Assembly: GCA_004352715.1 (NCBI GenBank)
Contig: SCFE01000053.1
Location: 657,620 to 679,044, forward strand
Source: Hofstenia miamia
Lineage: Eukaryota > Xenacoelomorpha > Acoela
Length of the DNA: 21,425 nucleotides
Direction: 5' to 3'
The notes beneath the pieces are model-generated. The model had not been told where the DNA came from and made no database searches. It saw nothing but the letters and a program-made list of their open reading frames with translations. Below are positions 15,901 to 21,425 of this stretch, in pieces. The position numbers and the translations under genes are program-made. The first letter of the stretch is position 1. Each line of letters opens with the position of its first letter.

Positions 15901-18219
15901 TGTAGAAATTAAAATAATATATTAAAAAGAACGTAAACCAATATGATATAATAATTTTAGCAGAATATAGATACATTTATATAATTGTTTCCTAAGTATA
16001 TAACTATATAATTTCTACTTGTCAAGCTCAGTATATACTTAATAAAGTTCTGTATATTTTGTCAACAAATCCCAAATCTTAGATTGCAAGAAAAATTGAA
16101 GCAACTGCAAAAATGTGTCATCCAAAAAAAGAAAAGATATAGGAATAGGATTGAACAAATAGCCATATTGTATTTATCGAAGGTTATATTTATCCAGAAG
16201 TTTACCTTGTATTTTGGAAACTAATTGAATTCAAACACATTTGTTATTTAGGACATATATATTTGAAGATTTTTTCGTGCTTTTTTACTACAATATTCTA
16301 TTAAATCTCATGCTATATCACTCTCAATTGATAGCAGTTACAAACCAATTTATCATTCTGTGTATGTGTTGGATCACAAATATCTTTAAATTATAACGTT
16401 ATAATCGAAAAAAGCCTTATTTGTTGTAAATCATAGTGTGGATATTAATGTATGCACCCTAATGTTCAAATGCAAATAGCAATATAATTGTTGAATTCAT
16501 ATTGCGGAAGATTTAATTTTAATTTTCTTAAATTTACTAATAACTTTTCTCTCCTAAGTGTTTAGTGCGGATATTTAATTCACAAAATTACAGTTGTTAG
16601 ACAATTATACTAACTGCTTTGTNCATAGTGTGGATATTAATGTATGCACCCTAATGTTCAAATGCAAATAGCAATATAATTGTTGAAGTTAATTTTAATT
16701 TTCTTAAATTTACTAATAACTTTTCTCTCCGAAGTGTTTAGTGCGGATATTTAATTCACAAAATTACAGTTGTTAGACAATTATACTAACTGCTTTGTGG
16801 CTGTGATTCTTTCTCGCTAGATCCTTTTCCTTGTGTTCCAAATGCTTAATGGTGGCAATGTTTTTGTTTTCCTGTTGAATGCGTTGTTCATTTTCTTCCT
16901 CTAGTTCTTTGCTTTTGTCTGCCATCTTTTGAATCTGGGCGTTGATGGAAACGTTTTCTCGAATGGTACGCTTCGTGGTGTCAGCCATCATTTTGTTGCT
17001 AACTTTCCGGAATTCTGATGCAACCTGATTGACTCGTTGCATCATATCTTTTTTCAACCTAAAATGTTCAAAAAGACACAATGCTGTAAGATGGTTACAA
17101 AAACAGTACATATCAAAGATACGTATAAAATGAGCAAGATTTGCAACTTTATTGGATAAAACCTTACCTGTCACGATCTTTTAATGATTTCTGTTCCAAT
17201 TGCCGTAGATGTTCCATATGCTGCTTTTCCCGACGATTCGTTTGATTTACTAAGGAAAGGTAGCGTTTTTCCAAATCTTCCCGCTGAACTTTAAATTCTT
17301 CCAATGAAGCCAGCTGACTACCTAAAAGAAATGACATCCTTAAGCCTGAAGACAGATATCACAAAAACATACATGCTTACATCGAAAGCTAGAATAATAT
17401 TGTTTTGAGTAGAGTAAATTTCAAAAAGCCTCACCCAATTGCATATTTTTTGAAGTGAGTTCATCTTTAGTTGCCTGAAAATCGCTTCTCATGGAACCCA
17501 GCTTCTTTTCATACATGTCTTTTTCTGCTTCCTTTGACTGCTGCAGTCCGACTAGACGATCCTTGCAATCCAGAACTTCATCTAAAAGATTATGTTACTT
17601 TTAACGAAATTCCAAAATTAAACGATACCAGATTTGTCTAAGACACCATTGTCCAACGTCTCTACAAATTTTTTGTGTTCTCGTTTTAAATCGTCATAAT
17701 TTGTTTGCTTACTCGCAGCAAGTGCATTTAAGGAGGTCAACTTTTCTTCGTATCTAAAAGAACAAATAAAATAGGACCAAATTATAACCTAATGCAGACC
17801 TCAAAAGCTTGTCTTCTTCATCCCGAACTTGCTTAGTAAAAAGATCTTTATCGGCCTCATTAATTTTTCCATCATCGGCTGATTTTTTGCCACTTTTTTT
17901 ACCTAAATGAACCTTACACTAAACAACACTTAATTTGGTCACAAATTACAAGAAAGTAAAGTTTTATTAAATCAAAAAACAACTGAAGAACTTTTGCAGG
18001 CAATAAATTAATACAGTAGCGAATTTTCACACTGTGTTGTAAAATAGGACAATCAAAACATCAAATATTCAAACCCTGCATTCAAACATTCGGCAATATA
18101 TGTACTATTAAAATTACAATTCTAATATTTGGCTAATTTCCTACAGATAAAAAAATAATTTAAATTGCAGTACCAGATTTTTTTCCACCTTTCTTCTTAC
18201 CACCTTTTTTCTTGCCCAT
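2329..18219 (-). CDS. CFAP157: CFAP157, cilia- and flagella-associated protein 157 (multi-exon gene, whole span)
   Basis: Exons, in transcription order: 18219-18174, 17902-17800, 17753-17629, 17581-17435, 17321-17168, 17058-16791, 14730-14641, 3937-3746, and tentatively 2531-2329. All introns are GT-AG and the first eight exons join in phase to 375 residues. The protein starts with a lysine/glycine-rich tail (MGKKKGGKKKGGKK) and is then almost entirely coiled coil. The blocks EAEKDMYEKKL, FQATKDELTSKN, ASLEEFKVQREDL, QRVNQVASEFRKV and TKRTIRENV match vertebrate CFAP157 as I recall it, which is about 520 residues in human. CFAP157 is known as an axoneme/basal-body-associated protein needed for sperm flagella in mouse. 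Intron 7 (14640 to 3938) contains the exchanger gene. Exons 1-7 are certain; exon 8 is well supported by phase and similarity; exon 9 is weak. Confidence 0.9.
2532..3745. other. AT-rich intron/noncoding, nothing recognised
   Basis: Between the tentative last CFAP157 exon and exon 8 I see no conserved coding block. Short ORFs here are AT-driven. One isolated donor-like site (CATTTAC|gtaagt, minus strand, near 3565) has no convincing exon attached. Confidence 0.5.
3746..3937 (-). CDS. CFAP157: CFAP157 exon 8, distant from exon 7
   Basis: Sixty-four open codons between TTTAATTTAG|CAA and GTA|gtaagt, phase 0 at the start, matching the phase 0 end of exon 7. It encodes a helix beginning QNMDDMNKAESNL and the segment KRDNERKILAFYEDVLSQA then AYLLRDGIV. 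This resembles the family's C-terminal coiled coil ending in a short hydrophobic helix (human ..ALVQATSFLQNILQ). It carries no Met-led gene start of its own. Alternative: first coding exon of an unrelated gene, using the Met at 3931. Confidence 0.72.
3938..6123. other. CFAP157 intron 7, left part: AT-rich, no gene seen
   Basis: No open frame with protein-like composition on either strand. The only structure noted is an 11-base inverted repeat at 4390-4461. A loosely palindromic pair, GGGGTGTCC near 5550 and GTACCCC near 5705, is also present. Confidence 0.55.
4390..4461. repeat. inverted repeat TGTCAACGTAC / GTACGTTGACA
   Basis: Perfect 11-base arms at 4390-4400 and 4451-4461 with a 50-base spacer. 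The bases just inside (ATTA and TAATGTTC) extend the match imperfectly. It could be a tiny miniature inverted-repeat element; no clear target-site duplication is visible. Confidence 0.45.
6124..6158. repeat. (TA)n microsatellite
   Basis: About 17 uninterrupted TA units directly before the 14-base inverted repeat motif. Confidence 0.95.
6157..6239. repeat. 14-base motif in three copies, one inverted (ATTCGTCGTTTGTA)
   Basis: ATTCGTCGTTTGTA at 6157-6170 is the exact reverse complement of 6226-6239. A third copy with one mismatch, TACCAACGACGAAT, lies at 6194-6207. The segment can fold into two alternative hairpins. Confidence 0.8.
6367..6367. other. single-N contig join
   Basis: One undetermined base after an A-run. 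Unlike the other joins, I see no duplicated flank. Confidence 0.8.
6405..6422. repeat. short (TA)n tract
   Basis: Nine TA units after a TATATATC run. Confidence 0.85.
6423..6779. other. AT-rich noncoding stretch
   Basis: No gene, repeat structure or splice-flanked exon seen. Confidence 0.5.
6780..6926. other. assembly gap of 147 Ns
   Basis: Run of undetermined bases ending directly at a (TA)n tract, so the break was probably caused by the microsatellite. Confidence 0.98.
6927..6968. repeat. (TA)n followed by (TG)n microsatellite
   Basis: TA units from the gap edge to about 6956, then a run of TG units ending in TTTGCGTGTG. Confidence 0.93.
6969..7377. other. noncoding; includes 3' flank of the exchanger gene
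   Basis: No coding block. The bases just left of 7378 are the expected 3' untranslated region of the exchanger gene. I see no canonical AATAAA on the minus strand close to the stop. Confidence 0.45.
7378..7576 (-). CDS. exchanger exon 7 (C-terminal membrane spans, stop)
   Basis: Acceptor TTTTTAG|T, phase 2 in, TAG stop at 7378-7380. Encodes LVYFRKLKWDYSAEV, then three hydrophobic segments, ending ETFLDWH. The RxLxWDxSAEV motif and the Trp near the end match the plant NCL C-terminus. Confidence 0.92.
7378..12041 (-). CDS. NCL-like cation/Ca2+ exchanger, 485 residues, seven exons
   Basis: Exons: 12041-11918, 10851-10537, 10310-10090, 9855-9692, 9190-9052, 8507-8212, 7576-7378. Every junction is GT-AG and in phase; total 1458 bases including the stop. 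Residues 1-21 (MFVRVVCIAFAFTLPFTIVSG) form a signal peptide, followed by a Cys-containing luminal stretch (ICEQELFPCSNTI). The first alpha repeat (about 63-105) has ISEGAE, GGVVLPVLGAVPDA and VSGLG. The second (about 361-411) has PAFYVSF, PLCSNASE and YGAAVMNN. These acidic motifs in two repeats define the Ca2+/cation antiporter superfamily, and their form is closest to plant NCL. The middle holds two acidic tracts (EEDQDEEDKK and DNETEEEE) where plant NCL has EF-hands. Likely role: Ca2+ (or Na+) export across an endomembrane or plasma membrane; the ion and location are inferred. Confidence 0.9.
7817..8156 (+). mobile_element. Tc1/mariner-type element, internally deleted, inserted at TA
   Basis: It begins CAGGGTGCCCAGC immediately after a TA, as expected for the terminal repeat of this superfamily. 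A start at 7974 opens MTSEQVTDFQREVIVLF, typical of a transposase N-terminal helix-turn-helix. About 20 codons later the frame runs out, and in another frame the segment DSDGSHFEHFL followed by a stop looks like the usual transposase C-terminus. An AATAAA lies after it. So the middle (including the catalytic domain) is missing. The right terminal repeat is lost at the contig end (N at 8157). The flank 7779-7816 is repeated at 8158-8195 without the insertion. Confidence 0.72.
8157..8157. other. single-N contig join within exchanger intron 6
   Basis: 38 bases before the transposon (7779-7816) and directly after this N (8158-8195) are identical, so the two contigs overlap but were not merged. 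Confidence 0.88.
8212..8507 (-). CDS. exchanger exon 6 (second alpha repeat)
   Basis: Acceptor GCATTTAG|ATT, donor GCTAG|gtatag; phase 0 in, phase 2 out. Encodes a membrane span (LLLGVGGVIIFSDPM) and the second alpha repeat with AFYVSFIITPLCSNASE and QLYGAAVMNNTLCL. Confidence 0.94.
8641..8845. mobile_element. hAT-type miniature element with 8-base target duplication
   Basis: A 205-base element in exchanger intron 5. Left end CAGGGGTGTACT and right end AGTACAGCCCTG are inverted repeats (11 of 12 match). It is flanked on both sides by the identical 8-mer TTACTAAG (8633-8640 and 8846-8853). The 8-base duplication and the CAGGG ends are the signature of hAT transposons. There is no coding capacity, so it is non-autonomous. 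Confidence 0.9.
9052..9190 (-). CDS. exchanger exon 5 (second acidic tract)
   Basis: Acceptor CATTTTAG|A, donor TGGAAG|gtagat; phase 2 in, phase 0 out. Encodes KSFGRAWKMHAHAS, then a Glu/Asp/Ser-rich low-complexity run ending EEEEMPRWK before the next membrane span. Confidence 0.85.
9692..9855 (-). CDS. exchanger exon 4 (cytosolic loop, acidic tract)
   Basis: Acceptor TTTTTAG|ATT, donor AATAA|gtaaca; phase 0 in, phase 2 out. Encodes a basic segment (RIHNIKHRRM) and the acidic run ENEEDQDEEDKKK. An in-frame stop lies right after the donor, so the phase match to exon 5 decides the boundary. Confidence 0.82.
10090..10310 (-). CDS. exchanger exon 3
   Basis: Acceptor ACTTTTAG|GT, donor TGGCAG|gtgagt; phase 1 in, phase 0 out. 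Encodes a polar loop (GKKYTEDKRCNG) followed by two membrane spans around VLVIAVMMLVTIVPYLVI and ALITLILSGTGFVLYL. Confidence 0.92.
10537..10851 (-). CDS. exchanger exon 2 (first alpha repeat)
   Basis: Acceptor ATATTTTAG|AT, donor AACG|gtaatt; phase 1 in, phase 1 out. Carries ISEGAEGLL, GAVPDAAMILVSGLG and LSVGMGTLAGSTILLL, the most diagnostic stretch of the protein. Confidence 0.93.
11918..12041 (-). CDS. exchanger exon 1 (signal peptide)
   Basis: ATG at 12041; donor ATAT|gtaagt, phase 1 out. Encodes a 21-residue hydrophobic leader and the start of the mature N-terminus with two cysteines spaced like CE..FLPC in plant NCL. Confidence 0.85.
12042..14156. other. CFAP157 intron 7, right part: upstream flank of the exchanger gene
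   Basis: Contains the promoter side of the exchanger gene, which I cannot define further. An open frame of 66 codons at 12097-12297 and one of 74 codons at 13926-14150 show no family features. The 15-mer TGTGAAATATATTTC occurs twice within the first. A 6-base hairpin GGTTCG...CGAACC sits near 12570. The only larger structure is the hAT relic listed separately. Confidence 0.45.
12905..13341 (-). mobile_element. probable hAT-family relic, one terminus visible
   Basis: Read on the minus strand, the end at 13341 begins TAGGGCTGCTCGATAGTTAA. The TAGGGCTGCWCGAT form recurs at termini of many animal hAT miniature elements. To its left the sequence is full of ATTGATAATTGAT-like words, as in such elements. 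The opposite terminus is not recognisable, so the left limit is a guess. Confidence 0.35.
14157..14339 (+). CDS. exon-like ORF, unidentified, antisense inside CFAP157 intron 7
   Basis: Sixty open codons follow AAATCAG and end at TGA (14337-14339). The product starts FYDLMLAETIDAEHLNLQ and ends QMQRLRNDNLK. Its balanced, charged, helix-forming composition is unlike the AT-driven frames around it. It could be the last exon of a plus-strand gene or a decayed gene fragment. I do not recognise the family, and no partner exon was found. Confidence 0.3.
   Translation, partial: FYDLMLAETIDAEHLNLQKKLKQSNEAHKIRDYLRKFVKNIMFYPDKTYQMQRLRNDNLK
14641..14730 (-). CDS. CFAP157: CFAP157 exon 7
   Basis: Thirty codons between TTGCTTAG|ATC and CGA|gtaagt, phase 0 on both sides. 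It encodes IIAMLKQKLMGLEDTL and ends VNELR. The IIxML start follows directly on the HSHKA end of exon 6, as HQKIILML does in the human protein. The following intron is the 10.7 kb one that houses the exchanger gene. Confidence 0.88.
14731..16431. other. CFAP157 intron 6: AT-rich, no gene seen
   Basis: No protein-like open frame. The only landmark is a GC-rich transposon-end-like patch at 15273. Confidence 0.5.
15273..15309 (+). mobile_element. hAT-type terminus fragment
   Basis: CAGGGTCGGCCTTAG followed by a GCGGGGCCCGGGC run stands out in AT-rich intron sequence. It matches the start form CAGGG(C/T)CGGCCYTAG known from hAT elements. No partner end (CCGACCCTG) was found, so it is a solo end or a badly decayed copy. 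Confidence 0.45.
16432..16622. repeat. contig-end duplication, copy 1 (of 16624-16798)
   Basis: Starts CATAGTGTGGATATTAATG and ends GCTTTGT just before the N. It differs from the other copy by a 16-base length change near 16500 and one T/G change in CTCC(T/G)AAGTG. Copy 2 runs into CFAP157 exon 6. Confidence 0.92.
16623..16623. other. single-N contig join in CFAP157 intron 6
   Basis: Separates the two copies of the roughly 180-base duplicated segment. Confidence 0.88.
16624..16798. repeat. contig-start duplication, copy 2
   Basis: Matches 16432-16622. Its last 8 bases are the 3' end of CFAP157 exon 6, so this copy carries the real splice donor. Confidence 0.92.
16791..17058 (-). CDS. CFAP157: CFAP157 exon 6, most conserved part
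   Basis: Acceptor CATTTTAG|G, donor AAAGCA|gttagt; phase 2 in, phase 0 out. Contains DMMQRVNQVASEFRKVSNKM and TTKRTIRENVSINAQ, the most recognisable stretch of the family. The last 8 bases are also present before the N at 16623, because the contig overlap there was not merged. Confidence 0.93.
17168..17321 (-). CDS. CFAP157: CFAP157 exon 5
   Basis: Acceptor CTTTTAG|GT, donor GACAG|gtaagg; phase 1 in, phase 2 out. Encodes ASLEEFKVQREDLEKRY and a coiled coil up to LEQKSLKDRDR. Confidence 0.92.
17435..17581 (-). CDS. CFAP157: CFAP157 exon 4
   Basis: Acceptor CTTTTAG|AT, donor TTGG|gtgagg; phase 1 in, phase 1 out. Carries the family blocks EAEKDMYEKKLGSMRSDF and ATKDELTSKNMQL, which align without gaps to human CFAP157 from memory. 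Confidence 0.92.
17629..17753 (-). CDS. CFAP157: CFAP157 exon 3
   Basis: Acceptor CTTTTAG|A, donor TCTG|gtatcg; phase 2 in, phase 1 out. Encodes a charged helix beginning RYEEKLTSLNALAA and ending near DNGVLDKS. Confidence 0.9.
17800..17902 (-). CDS. CFAP157: CFAP157 exon 2
   Basis: Acceptor CATTTAG|GT and donor TTGAG|gtctgc; phase 1 in, phase 2 out. It continues the basic tail (GKKSGKKSADD) and then opens the coiled coil (DLFTKQVRDEEDKLL). Confidence 0.88.
18174..18219 (-). CDS. CFAP157: CFAP157 exon 1 (start codon, Lys/Gly-rich N-terminus)
   Basis: The ATG at 18219 is chosen because a stop and an AT-rich (TA)n tract lie just upstream and family members also begin with a short basic tail. 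It encodes MGKKKGGKKKGGKKS and ends in phase 1 at TCTG|gtactg. The sequence TTTTTAGGTTTTAG just upstream could be an acceptor for a noncoding leader exon. Confidence 0.85.
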
Positions 18220-18245
18220 TAATCTAAAACCTAAAAATCACATTG

Positions 18246-18248
<3 letters not shown>

Positions 18249-18295
<47 letters not shown>
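18249..18295. repeat. (TA)n microsatellite between CFAP157 and the plus-strand exon
   Basis: About 23 uninterrupted TA units, the longest in the window, roughly 30 bases upstream of the CFAP157 start codon. Confidence 0.95.
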
Positions 18296-18297
<2 letters not shown>

Positions 18298-18326
18298 TCA
18301 ATTTTCCGAATGATTTTGTGCTTCAG

Positions 18327-18713
18327 GTCATCAAGACTTTGTGGTATGAAACCATGGTGCCTTCAATACACCCTACAGATAATAATTCACTGGAGATACA
18401 TCTGAATATTTTGATGACCATTTTAGAGTCTGCATCTCAGTTCCCTCTTCTAGTCAAAGAATTCCTCCAAAATCAGCTGATGGCAATAGCATCATTTCCC
18501 ATTTCCAGGTTCTGTGAGACTATGATTGCCACAAAAATCAGCAGATCTATCTCCAATAGTCATGTGGGTGTATTGAAGGCGCGTGTCTACAATTTTTTCA
18601 TATCACAAAATCTGGATGACCTGAAGGCCAAAATCGTTCAGAAAATGGAAGAAAAAAATATTAATGAATGGCATAGCGCTGTGGAACTCTTACACAAAGA
18701 TGTCAGATTGTAA
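18327..18713 (+). CDS. unidentified protein, terminal exon (128 residues)
   Basis: One hundred twenty-eight open codons follow a clean acceptor (TTTTGTGCTTCAG|GTC, phase 0) and end at TAA 18711-18713. The frame also runs open through the (TA)n tract, but that part is not protein-like. The product begins VIKTLWYETMVPSIHP, has a long helical middle (LEIHLNILMTILESASQFP) and ends SAVELLHKDVRL. Composition and hydrophobic spacing suggest stacked helices such as HEAT/ARM-type proteins, but I do not recognise the family. Earlier exons would have to lie to the left, antisense to CFAP157. Alternatives: a gene fragment, a retrocopy, or a misjoin at the microsatellite. Confidence 0.55.
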   Translation, partial: VIKTLWYETMVPSIHPTDNNSLEIHLNILMTILESASQFPLLVKEFLQNQLMAIASFPISRFCETMIATKISRSISNSHVGVLKARVYNFFISQNLDDLKAKIVQKMEEKNINEWHSAVELLHKDVRL

Positions 18714-19272
18714 ATCAGGAAAATTCTGGTTTGCTAGCAAACTTTTTGTGACATGATTAATTTCCATTGTATTCAATAATGTTTCATTTCATTTCAGTCA
18801 AGTTTTTGCTATGTTAAAATTTTTAATAGTAAAATTGATTGGACTTATGATTCACCTTGTATCTAATTAAGAATGCATTTACATCCTATCCCATATAAAA
18901 TACATCCTATACTGCAGACAAAGGTTTGATTGAAAAGCTTAAAACTTGTTGCGCCCCTGATATAAGTCTAGCAATAGTTTATTTTGCAGTTTGTAATATG
19001 CAATATAAGTTATATTATTTTTGTATTCACTATGAACAAAAATTATAGATGATGATAAGATAAATATTTTCGATGTGAAAATCGCGGATTCAGGCGAATT
19101 TATATATAATACTGCTTTTGAGAAATATTCAAAAAAGAATTTTTATCACTAATAAAAATCCACTTAGATTATTTCTACACATATAAATTTTTTAAATAAA
19201 TAATGCAAATACAAAAGGATAAAGCAAATAAGCTGGATTTTGAAAAACATGGAAGCTGCGAAATATCATAGT
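18714..19272. other. AT-rich noncoding, 3' flank of the plus-strand exon
   Basis: No coding block. TTGTTGCGCCCCTG at 18946-18959 looks like the right end of a hAT element, but its partner was not found. Confidence 0.45.
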
Positions 19273-19490
19273 CAGAGGCGTACGCAGGATTTTCTGACGG
19301 GGGCACACCTTCGTTATTACCCAATGCGGGGGAAATTCCTCGAAAATTTTTTGAAAATATTGAGAAAATAGACCCTAAAAAATGAATTTCACAACCCTAG
19401 ATTTAAAATTTTTTATGAAAAATTTGTTGATTTATTAAGTCAAAATCAAATTTGAAAACCTGACGGGGGGGGGGACATGGTGTTGCGTAC
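19273..19490. mobile_element. possible non-autonomous DNA transposon
   Basis: The left end CAGAGGCGTACGCAGG resembles a hAT-type terminal repeat, and the right side ends TTGCGTAC in inverted orientation. It is flanked by ATCATAGT on the left and ACCATAGT on the right (7 of 8 match). The words CTGACGGGGG and CCTGACGGGGG lie near each end in the same orientation. The interior is AT-rich and noncoding. Confidence 0.42.
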
Positions 19491-19567
19491 ACCATAGTGA
19501 ATGTAATATCAGACGTTTTATAGGAAAATCTGGCTGTAAGAAATTTTGGAATTATATTAAAAAGAAA

Positions 19568-19753
19568 ATGCAAAAATATAAAATTGCAATCAATTTTTCA
19601 AATAAACATTCCAAATTAAACAAGCAGCAGAATGAATATATTAGTACACCTTCTAAAAAACAATTATGGTATGAATGCATTTTATATAATCAAGAAATAG
19701 ATCTACGAACTGATATTGAATTACTTGTATTTGGCATTCAACTTTATTTATAG
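19568..19753 (+). other. short ORF of unknown status
   Basis: Sixty-one codons from MQKYKIAINFS to a stop after GIQLYL. Lys/Asn/Ile-rich, as expected from AT-rich DNA. No family features and no clear splice sites. It may be a decayed transposon fragment. Confidence 0.12.
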
Positions 19754-19789
19754 AGATCTTGCATGTTTTTATAAACGAAACTGGTTATC

Positions 19790-20550
19790 AGTGAAAAGAA
19801 CCCATCCATATGGCGTCGTTGTGTAATGAGATTTTCTCTCGTTCCAAATCCTTTTCTTCTAAAGTCTTTCTTTCTCGTGATCTTTCCTCCTCTGATCTTG
19901 AAATTTAGTCTAATATTCTTCGTGTCCATGGTAAGCTTTTCATTGAAGGCGTTCTTCACTCAAAATCAATTACCTACATTGCTTCTTAAGAACTCACTTT
20001 TTCCTTCCCCACCTTTAGTTCTTTAGATTGATTACAACACTTATCCTAATATCTTCTGTCAGACAACTGTCCTAGGCTCCGTTGTTTTCATCAAACTAAA
20101 AAATTTGTCGCTCCGAAACGTGGCTTGATAAGTTTCCCTATTTCTCTCAGCCATCTTCACAGTTGTTCATATGGTTTAACTCCATTGAATATTGATCTTA
20201 ATCCTTGTTACGTTTACTGTTGCAGCATCCTTTATTAGCTTACTTTAAGTTTTCTTGTTCGTTTTTATAGTCCTCATCATTGTAGCATCATGACCATGCT
20301 GACATTTTTAAAAACCTTATCCCGTTCAGCTCATCAATTGTGACGAGCAAATTTGCAATATTTATCACCAATGACGTTAACATCCTTGGTGTTAATTTCC
20401 TTTCTGATATTTGTAATCCATACTTCATCTGTGCGGCAAATATTTTGCTTTGCAATGAACTTCGTCAGTATTTAAAGACTTACCTGATTATATTTAATTG
20501 GATAAAACTACGTTTCTACATTCCTTTTCTTCGAAACTTTCTATAGACTT
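19790..20550 (+). pseudogene. decayed coding-like segment, possibly retroelement
   Basis: The segment is C/T-rich on the plus strand and less AT-biased than its surroundings. It reads as several protein-like pieces interrupted by stops and frame changes, for example MASLCNEIFSRSKSFSS at 19811 and NDVNILGVNFLSDICNP around 20370. The latter is loosely like the LGV motif of LINE reverse transcriptases. The pattern fits an old, broken coding sequence; the retroelement label is a weak inference. Confidence 0.22.
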
Positions 20551-20903
20551 ACCCTTAAGCTAAACTTAAATGTCTGTGTTATTTTTTTTACATAGTAAAT
20601 TTTTAAATGTATTTTTTTCGAAAAACAGCATTTGATAGCACACCATTATAAAGCAATTAAGCATGTAGAAGTTTCAATTTAAACTTAATGAAAAATTATT
20701 TACATCTCACGAAATTTGCCTGCTGATCACTAATGAGATATATTTTCATTTTCTAGCAACTTCCATTTTCACATTTTTTCGAACGCCTTTTCAATATCTG
20801 CTTCTTATTTTTTAGAATTATACTTGTTTTGCTATTTGCACAGATGCGTACCACTAGTAGATCCCTAACTTCCTTCTAAATACACTAAATATAAATTTCT
20901 TTG
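20551..20903. other. AT-rich noncoding, 3' flank of the minus-strand exon
   Basis: No coding features. The right part should be the 3' untranslated region of the exon ending at 20904. Confidence 0.4.
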
Positions 20904-21070
20904 CTACTGCGATATTTCTTTATTGCTGATTTCATCATCACGAGGAGTAAAGGAAGTTCCCAAAATTGTAACGGCAAAATAATCCCGAATCAATTTCAAA
21001 TTATTCTTAGGCAACATACGGCTTTGATGTGGAGACTCAAAGCCTTTCATAACGGATACTCGGCTGTCAA
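20904..21070 (-). CDS. unidentified protein, terminal exon (54 residues)
   Basis: On the minus strand the acceptor TTCTTAATTAG|TT is followed by 54 open codons to TAG at 20904-20906, phase 1 in. The product includes SRVSVMKGFESPHQSRMLP and RDYFAVTILGTSFTPRDD, ending EISNKEISQ. Composition is clearly protein-like, with balanced residues and no AT-driven Asn/Ile/Lys excess. I do not recognise the family. Upstream exons should lie beyond the right edge of the window. Confidence 0.5.
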
Positions 21071-21289
21071 CTAATTAAGAACAAATAATCATACTTTTTT
21101 TCAAGAAAGGCCTGAATAGTTGGATACTTGTAAATTATTAGCACAGGGTTTAGCAAAAAATTGAATTCAATGGTAAGCTTGTTCAATTATCACATGTCTC
21201 CAAAACTTTTTGAAATCATTCTAAACTGCAACTCAAGATACGATTTTTCCGTGTTTGTCATTTATTAATTTGAACCACATTCATTAGAT

Positions 21290-21355
21290 AGCCGCTGGGG
21301 TATCGCCGTATCGTGCACGAGCAAAGGCGTAAGGGCACGGGCAGGACATACGGGC
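21290..21355. other. GC-rich patch, nature unknown
   Basis: An isolated GC-rich stretch (AGCCGCTGGGGTATCGCCG through ACATACGGGC) containing the palindrome CGTGCACG. It may be a transposon remnant; nothing else identifies it. Confidence 0.3.
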
Positions 21356-21404
21356 TATTAACATAAAATAATTATTTGTTCTTTTTCGATGATAATACTA
21401 GTTT

Positions 21405-21425
21405 AATATATATATATATATATAT
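21405..21425. repeat. (TA)n microsatellite at window end
   Basis: TA units continuing to the last base; the true length is cut by the window edge. Confidence 0.9.

Noticed and set aside
18946-18959. TTGTTGCGCCCCTG as a hAT right terminus
   Set aside because: No matching left end (CAGGGGCGCAA) or target duplication could be found nearby.
19744-20026. Overlapping ORFs on opposite strands
   Set aside because: They are shadows of one C/T-rich decayed segment; neither has conserved motifs.
1-21425. tRNA genes or CRISPR arrays
   Set aside because: No box A/box B pair with cloverleaf and no evenly spaced direct repeats were seen.

Overview
The window looks like nuclear DNA of an AT-rich invertebrate animal. 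Both strands carry short exons with GT-AG introns. There is a ciliary gene, a non-LTR retrotransposon tail, hAT and Tc1/mariner relics and several (TA)n microsatellites. I cannot fix the phylum from sequence alone.

The main content is two interleaved multi-exon genes, both on the minus strand. The outer gene is CFAP157 (cilia- and flagella-associated protein 157). Exon 1 starts at 18219, seven exons run down to 14641, exon 8 is at 3746-3937, and a tentative last exon is at 2329-2531. Inside its 10.7 kb intron 7, on the same strand, lies a complete seven-exon gene (12041 to 7378). It encodes a 485-residue cation/Ca2+ exchanger with a signal peptide, resembling the NCL group best known from plants. 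All splice junctions of that model agree in phase. The two genes share no visible function; their link is positional.

Layout. 2-673: C-terminal end of a non-LTR reverse transcriptase, followed by its GC-richer, hairpin-rich 3' tail to 1574. 1576-2260: a second, nearly identical copy of part of that tail. 2262-3735: CFAP157 3' region. 3938-7377: mostly featureless AT-rich intron with (TA)n tracts, small inverted repeats and a 147-base gap. 7378-12041: exchanger gene, with a heterozygous-looking mariner insertion (7817-8156) and a textbook hAT miniature element (8641-8845) in its introns. 12042-14640: intron with a hAT relic and one antisense exon-like ORF. 14641-18219: CFAP157 exons 7 to 1. 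18327-18713: a plus-strand exon of an unidentified helical protein. 18714-20903: noncoding sequence, a probable small DNA transposon and a decayed C/T-rich segment. 20904-21070: minus-strand terminal exon of another unidentified gene.

The assembly needs caution. Five single-base Ns (1575, 2261, 6367, 8157, 16623) and one 147-N run (6780-6926) mark contig joins. Four of the five single Ns border sequence duplicated nearby, which suggests unmerged overlapping or haplotypic contigs, not real duplications. Apart from these points I saw no clear sign of an undescribed system; the nested exchanger gene is the most interesting biology here.
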